A DNA stretch of 64,000 nt, from contig JAETXT010000008.1 of NCBI GenBank assembly GCA_019188255.1, positions 3,224,001 through 3,288,000 of the forward strand, read 5' to 3'. Numbering within the stretch: position 1 is the stretch's first letter; every line of letters begins with the position of its first letter. Origin of the DNA: Verticillium longisporum (Eukaryota; Ascomycota; Sordariomycetes; Glomerellales; Plectosphaerellaceae). The notes under the pieces are model-generated. The model did not search any database. It was given only the letters and a program-made list of their open reading frames with translations, and was not told where the DNA came from. Of this stretch, positions 57,835 through 64,000 are shown one piece after another. A program made the position numbers and the translations under genes.

Positions 57835-60800
57835 CTACCTCTTCAGCGTCTTTTGCTTCTGCGCATCGGTCGCCACGTTGCGGCCCTCGACGAGGAGGCC
57901 CTTTTTCTTGCGGATCGCGTCCATGTACCTCTTGGCCACGTTCTCCTTGTCACCAAACTCGCCCAGGTCTTCGAGATCGTCTTCCGTAAAGGGCACCCAG
58001 AAGGGGTCCTCGTCCAGAATCTCAAACCCGGCAAAGATGAGCTGCGGCTGAGCGGCGCCCGAGGTCCTCTTGCGCATCTCGTCCGCGAACCCAAACGACT
58101 CGGCGACGGGCAGCACAGACGCAATGGTGAAGAAGGGGTGCCCTCCTTCATGGCCTCGGAGAGGACGCGGCCGCGGCGGCGCGTGAGGACGTCGTACACG
58201 CGGCCGAGCACCTCTGTCGAGGCCTGGATCTCGACCGTGTAGATGGCGAGCAGCAGGCGCGGCGACCAGTCGAGCATGCCGCTGTGGATGGCGTTGAACG
58301 TCGTCTTGAGGACTTCGCCTGTGAGGCGGGCGGACGACGTCGGCGCCTCCTCGGTCTCGTGGAACGGGACCTCATCGATCGTGACGGCGGTGCCCTGGAC
58401 GGGTTCAGTGCAGAAAGGGCCCTGGGCCACGGCGAGCTGGAAGGCGTACGCGAGCTTGTCGGCCAGATGGGCAGGGCGTAGGGACTCGTCGGCAGTGGTT
58501 GCGGCGACATCACGGTCCGTGGCATCGGATGCGAAGAGATGCTGGAGAATGCCGTCCGAAGTCCCATCGATGAGAAGGTTTGGGCCTGTCCGGCGCGGGC
58601 CGAACGCGGCGATTCTTTCAACCGTATTCTTCCAGACCTCGCGGCCCTTGCCAGACTCGAGCTGGGCCCGGAGCTGCTCCTTGAATTCTTCTTGCGACAG
58701 GGTCTTTCCGGCGGCCATGTCGGTGTCAATGTCGGCCTCTTCAGCTTGCGTCTCCTCGCTGGTGCCATTTTCGACCTTGCGGTCTGTGTACAAGTGCTTG
58801 ATGCATTCACTGTTTTTCGAGAGGAAGTCGGTCACCTTGGCAGGCAGGGGCCGAACACGGAGCTTGACGGACACCTGCTTGGACGATGTCACACCGACCA
58901 CGACACCACGGCCGAGGTCCTTGTTCGCAGGTGGACGCATCTCCTCTGCCTTGACAATGGTCTCGCGGTACGGTACGATGGGGGCGCCAGCTTGGATTTC
59001 GCAGTGGGCAAATCGATCCTGGAGATCCGTGATACATCTCTCAAGATGAAGCTCGCCTGCTGTCAGGAGAACGTGCTCTCCGCTGCTGAACTGCTCGTAC
59101 TCGGCGCATGGGTCGCTCTGTACAAGCAATCGCAGGCCATGAATCATCTTGTCGAGATCAGCAGGGTTGACAGGCTCAAGAGCAACGCGAACAATGGGCT
59201 TGCCTAGCGTGTTGACGCCAGCGAGGTTGACAGCGCCTTCCAGTCGACTACACAAGGTTCCGGACTTGAGAATGTGGCCCTCCAGTCCTCCAATGCCAAA
59301 CACAACGCCCGCCGGTACAGAGTCGAGAGCCTCCAGACTCCTGCCCATCAGCATGTATAAGGCGGTCACCGTAATCTTGTGCGGCTCAGGCGAATGTGGA
59401 TTCGCAGGCGACCACTTTGGAGGTATGACATAAAGCTCATCGCCGACAGAGAGCGTGCCGGAATACATGCGCGCAAAGCCAATCAGATGCTCTGGGTCCT
59501 CTTCCTTCTCTTCTTGCTTCGGAGCGTAATTGTCGAGGTCGACTTCCTCGAGTGCGGTACCAAGGTCGTTGACGGCATTGTCGCCACCGACTGCAGCTTG
59601 AGCCCGAGCGGCTTCGGCACGCTTCTTCCGCGCAAGTTCTCGTGCTTCTTCTGGGCTAAGCTGTCCCGCACGTCGCTTGTTCTGCGGCAATTCGCTTTCT
59701 GGGATGGAGACCATTTTGCTGACGTAGGCAACGATGGGGTCTGACTTTTCCGTCTTGAAGGACACCATTGCATCCTTGACATCATCGCTGACATGGTCGC
59801 CACCAGGGGACTCTTGAATCATCTCGGGAAGTCTTGCAGCTTGGGCGGCTGGCGGTGCGGGCAGTGACTCGATGACAGAGACAAGCAGGGCGGTAGACAA
59901 AGGCAACCATGCGGCGAAAACGGCGCTCTGCACTAACCTTGGGTCTCTGCTCCGCATGATGTGAGGGGGCAAAGTCAGGTTGAGGGACTTGGTGATCTTG
60001 TCCAGCAGAGCGGGGTCTCCCTTTCCATGATCTCCGCCTGTCGTGGCCTGGTAGACGGCCCAAATGGGCTCAAGAACAAGCTGCACGAACATGAGCTTGA
60101 GGTTGCGACCCTTGAGATGCTTTGGGCCGAGGATTTTTTTCGTCTTCGGGTCCAGGTAGAAAGAGCCCCAGAGGACCTTTTCCATGATACCGCGCTTGAT
60201 GCCCAGCTTCTTCTCGTACAGACTGGCAAATTGACGAACGGTAAATGCCCAGCTGTCTACGGCGCTGCCAAAATTGACATTGTTGCGTTCTGGAGCGAAA
60301 TAGAGGTCCTCGTCGTCGCGCTCCTCAAACTGAAGCTCGCCGGCATCATTGATTCGTTCTGCGATGCCAGACTCCTTCTCAGCAGCAGCCTTAACCCGCT
60401 CGTCCATCCTCTCGCGCCAGTTGAGATCCTCTTCCATCCTCTCGCCTTGGAAGAAGCTTCCCAGCACAGCGTTGACCTGTTCCAGGAGTTTACTGAGATG
60501 GACATAGGCCTCGTTTGGCGTCATCTTGAGTTCGGTGATGAGTCGGTCGATTTTGTTGAAGACGAGTAATGGCTTCAGCTTTTCGATCCAGGTCTGGCGT
60601 AGTACTGTGACTGTTTGACTGCAGACGCCCTCGACAACATCAACCAGAACGACAGCGCCGTCGCACAGTCGAGATGCTGTGGAGACCTCACTGCTGAAGT
60701 CAATGTGGCCAGGTGAGTCGATGAGGTTGATGAGGTACTCCTTAGCTTCCGGTGCCGCATCTGGGGCGTTTCTCCTGAGCATAGAGAAGTAGAGTGAGAT

Positions 60801-61070
60801 GGCGGAGGACTCCATGGTGATACCTCGAAGCTGTTCATCAGGCCTGGAGTCCAAGTAGCGTATCTTACCCGCAAGCTTTGGTGAAATGATGCCATTTGTG
60901 GCGAGGAGAGCGTCTGTGAGCGATGTCTTTCCGTGATCAACGTGTGCCAGGATGCAAATCTATAGCTGTCAGTTAGAGCTTCGACGGACGAGGAAAATCG
61001 GGCATACATTTCGGACATCGCTGGAATGCCTTTGCAAGCTGGCCAGCTTTTCTGATGAGACGACCGGCAT
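57835..61070 (-). CDS. efl1: EFL1/Ria1, elongation-factor-like GTPase of 60S ribosome maturation
   Basis: Exon 1 is 61008-61070, followed by a 48-nt intron and exon 2 at 57835-60959, about 1,062 aa. GTPase motifs are visible after splicing: AHVDHGKTS (G1), DSPGH (G3) and NKID (G4). The order of EF-2-like domains is complete, with the EFL1-specific acidic insertion (about 160-200) and PPHIMRSRDPRLVQSAVFAA. It works with Sdo1 to release the anti-association factor Tif6 from pre-60S particles in the cytoplasm. One base is missing in the GGGG run 58135-58138: the written frame leaves the family at EAMKEGTP, while adding a base gives FFTIASVLPVAESFGFADEM through KQKTLKR and a stop at 57835-57837. 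It starts divergently from the eIF3l gene. Confidence 0.95.
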
Positions 61071-61849
61071 TGTGAAAGGATGCCCTGAGGACAAGTCGAA
61101 GAGCTTGCTCGCTGAGATGGTGCAAGGGGGGTATCAAATGAGCCTCGGTCGTAGGTAGTACTGAGCTGGAGAGGATATTGAGAGGTGATTCGCCGATATA
61201 TAAGCTCCTTTACCGAGAGATGAATTGTGTAAGTAAGAAGTAAGATCAAGGTTATCGACGGATCTTGTCGTGACTAATTCACCGAATGCATGTCATGCGC
61301 CTGATGGCAGCCCAATAAGATGCGATGGTCAACAGCCCTTCCAAGCACAGAAGAGTCACCAAAGACTAATAACCTGAGAAAATGAGTCCTGCAGTGTTCC
61401 TGCAGTGTGGTCCGTTCTGATCCAAGAAAAAATGGTGAGGCCGGACGGCGAAAATAGTCGTGTTTCTCATGATAAAATGCACAGGATGAGCCAGAGTGAC
61501 GACAGCAACCGACCCCGCCATTTACCCCTCTATCCGCGTTAAAATCTTCTTCTGCATAGGTGCATGGGCCGGCAGGTGCAATGCCTGGTGAGGGGCACTG
61601 TGGCTGACGCGGATGCCCCGCTCTCCATTGGCTCCAGCCACTCGCTAGCAAATTTCTGGGCAACGCAGAAACCAGCCTATGGCGCCTGAACCCTAATACC
61701 GCTCAAAACTTCGCACGCCAGATTCGCACGTATCGCCGCCCGTCGCCAGATACCCCCCTCCTCCTCCGACCCGACTCCCGACGACCCCCCTCTCTCCCCC
61801 GCAAAGCCAGCCAGATCCCATCGAACGAAACACAGGCTTCTTCGACAAG
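61071..61849. promoter_or_regulatory. Divergent promoter region of the EFL1 and eIF3l genes
   Basis: About 0.8 kb between two translation-related genes that start in opposite directions. A CT-rich tract (61744-61800) immediately precedes the eIF3l start, typical of highly expressed fungal genes. No other element was recognised. Confidence 0.5.
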
Positions 61850-63402
61850 ATGAGCGGCTACCAGAACGGCGATCGCCGCAACGTGGGCGACGACAGCGAT
61901 GTTGAGGAGGAGGCCCTTGTCGCCGACTACAAGGAGCAGGTCCAATATGAGGATGGTGCCGAGCTGGAGCAGGTCAACTCGATGACCATGGCCCAGCAGA
62001 CGGACGATATTCAGTCGCGCCTCGCCGCGGCTGCTCAGCCCCTCGACTTCTCTGCTCCTCTCGAAGTCAAGTTCCAGAGCTACGACGCCTACTGCAGCCT
62101 GTTCCACTTCATCCTGAACAGCGAGGGACCCGTCGACCTCGAGCCGCCCTCAGTAGGTTTCCTCTTGTCTGGAAAGGGGCAAAATAGGACTGGTGTTCAT
62201 GGCTGACTCTTTTATTAGTACTACTGGGCATGGGACGTCATCGATGAATTCATCTACCAGTTCAACTCTTTCTGCTCCTACCGCATGCGTCTCGCGAGGC
62301 AGAACAACAACGAGGAGGAGCTCCAGGTTCTTAAGGAGAACCCCAACACGTGGGGCTGCTACAGCGTGCTCAACGTTCTGTACTCGCTCATCCAGCGGTC
62401 GCAGATCACGGAGCAGCTCGGCGCCATGAAGCGGAACGAGGACCCCATGGCCGTGGCCGGCGAGTACGGGTCCAAGAACCTGTACCGCATGCTGGGGTAC
62501 TTCTCCATCATCGGCCTCCTGCGGGTGCACTGCCTCCTCGGCGACTTCAGCCTCGCCCTCAAGACGCTCGACGACATTGAGCTCAACAAGAAGGCCATGT
62601 TCGCGCGCGTCATGGCGGCCCACTTCACGACGTACTACTACGTGGGCTTCTCCTACATGATGATGCACCGCTACTCGGATGCCATCCGCATGTTCAGCCA
62701 CATCCTCGTCTACGTATCGAGGACCAAGAACTTCCAGAAGAGCGCGCAGTACGACTCGATCACCAAGAAGAACGAGCAGATGTACGCCCTCATCGCCATC
62801 TGCGTGGCCTTCCAGCCGACGCGTCTCGACGACACGATCCACACGGCCCTGCGCGAGAAGTACGGCGACCAGCTCCTGAAGCTGCAGCGCGGCGGGCCCG
62901 AGTCGCTCCCCATCTTCGAGGAGCTCTTCCGCACGGCGTGCCCCAAGTTCATCTCGCCCACGCCCCCGACTTTGAGAACCCCGAGGCCAACATTGACCCG
63001 GTCGAGCACCACCTCTCCATCTTCATGGACGAGGTCAAGACCAACATGTGGAGCCCCACCATCAAGTCGTACCTCCGCCTGTACACGACCATGGACCTCA
63101 ACAAGCTGTCGGGCTTCCTCGACGTCAAGCCCGACGAGCTCCGCGCCTGGCTCCTCGTCAGCAAGCAGCGCACCAAGCAGCTGCGCTGGTCCGAGAACAG
63201 CCTGCTCGACGGCGACCTCGTCAACGTCAGCGACCTCGACTACGCCATGCAGAACGTGAGTCGAGCCCGTTTCGGAGACGGCACCGCTGGAAGAACGAGA
63301 GCTAACAAAGGACCGCAGGACCTCATCCACATTTCCGAGGCCAAGGTCGGACGCAAGCTGGTGGACTGGTACCTCCGCAATCTGTCGCGCACCTACACTT
63401 AG
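61850..63402 (+). CDS. eif3l: Translation initiation factor eIF3 subunit l
   Basis: Exons 61850-62152, 62219-63255 and 63319-63402 give 474 aa, the usual fungal length. Signatures are DVIDEFIYQFNSFCSYR, TWGCYSVLNVLYSLIQRSQI, GYFSIIGLLRVHCLLGDF and FRTACPKFISPTPP. A PCI/winged-helix end with WSPTIKSYLRLYTTMDLNK and KQLRWSENSLLDGDLVN completes the protein. The subunit belongs to the eIF3 scaffold binding the 40S ribosome. One base is missing in the C-run 62963-62967. Six Cs would give TPP-DFENPEANIDPV and join the two overlapping frames; the total is then an exact codon multiple. The intron before the last exon (GTGAGT...CGCAG) is phase 0. Confidence 0.95.
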
Positions 63403-64000
63403 ATCAGTGCCGTCATGGGATTACTCGGCACGAATTTTACGGTCTAGAATCTGGGGTGGGAGAGAAGAGGGGACCTGCGAAAGAGAGCTTTGCCGAAATG
63501 AAAAAAATGGCTGGCACGCGCGCGCGGAGGGGCTCTCATTGGAGCCCACAGGTGTGAAGTGGAGGGATTGCTCGCATTGTCAAGGCGTTCAGGCGTCACA
63601 GTCACCCCAGGACAGGAAAAATGGGGAAGGGGAATTACCGGCCGGCAAGGGGGGGCTACCCAAAACAAAACCAAATTTGGCGGCCCTTGAGACAGAGAAT
63701 GAGAGAGAGAACTGACGTTTATGTCAAGAGTAACGCAGAGAATGGATTTCACGGCCCCCCTCCCCTCCTCATGTCCGGGGTGGCTTTGTCTCAGAAGACG
63801 GCCTGCTGCCGTGCTTCGTCTGGCTCGTGGCATACGTGTGCCTCTGGGACGGTGCCAAGTCGCCAAGCCCACCCACCCCGTTCGATTGAGCCATATGTTT
63901 TTTTTTATAAAAAAAAAAAAGAGCGGCCAGATCGACGGGGGACATGCGGCGACGCGCTGGTGATGTTCTGTTCAAATGCACTTGGCGAGGCGTGGAAATC
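63403..64000. other. 3' flank of the eIF3l gene
   Basis: No gene recognised. A T/A-run pair (63899-63920) lies in the flank. The window ends before any following gene is evident. Confidence 0.5.

Overview
The window looks like nuclear DNA of a filamentous ascomycete, most likely a sordariomycete. Genes are GC-rich and unclustered, most have short GT-AG introns (about 48-149 nt), and the protein set is typical of Pezizomycotina (DUF7708, DUF3328/UstYa, fungal HAM1-like, FMP27). No ribosomal RNA, transposon or CRISPR array was seen. All identities come from reading the sequence and recalling families; no search was run.

Layout. 1-8256: a HAM1-like protein gene cut by the left edge, an intron-containing tRNA candidate, a DUF7708 protein and a DUF7025-type AAA ATPase. 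9144-18104: a secreted M28 aminopeptidase, the microtubule bundler Ase1 and the EH-domain protein Irs4. 18632-31287 is the accessory part: a GHKL-ATPase-like protein, a secreted precursor with Kex2-bounded tandem repeats, a UstYa/DUF3328 oxidase transcribed divergently from it, an MFS transporter, and two related gamma-glutamylcyclotransferase-like genes. 31852-63402 is conserved housekeeping: CSN5 of the COP9 signalosome, a conserved protein of unknown function, the giant lipid-transfer protein FMP27, a Tim17-like membrane protein, eIF4B, the ribosome-maturation GTPase EFL1, and eIF3 subunit l.

The most interesting system is at 22574-27698. The repeat precursor (signal peptide, three units, each ending in Lys-Arg), the UstYa enzyme with both HxxHC motifs and the transporter form a small candidate dikaritin-type RiPP cluster, the class that includes ustiloxin, phomopsin and victorin. 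Here proteolysis of the repeats by Kex2 would release several copies of a core peptide, UstYa would oxidatively cyclise it, and the transporter could export it. The core sequence and product are not obvious matches to ones I know.

A second, technical result matters for anyone using the annotation. At least ten missing-base breaks and three or four extra-base breaks interrupt otherwise well-conserved genes, nearly all in short homopolymers. Adding or removing one base at each site restores reading frame and intron phase exactly. They occur in several single-copy essential genes, so they look like consensus errors of the assembly and not gene decay.
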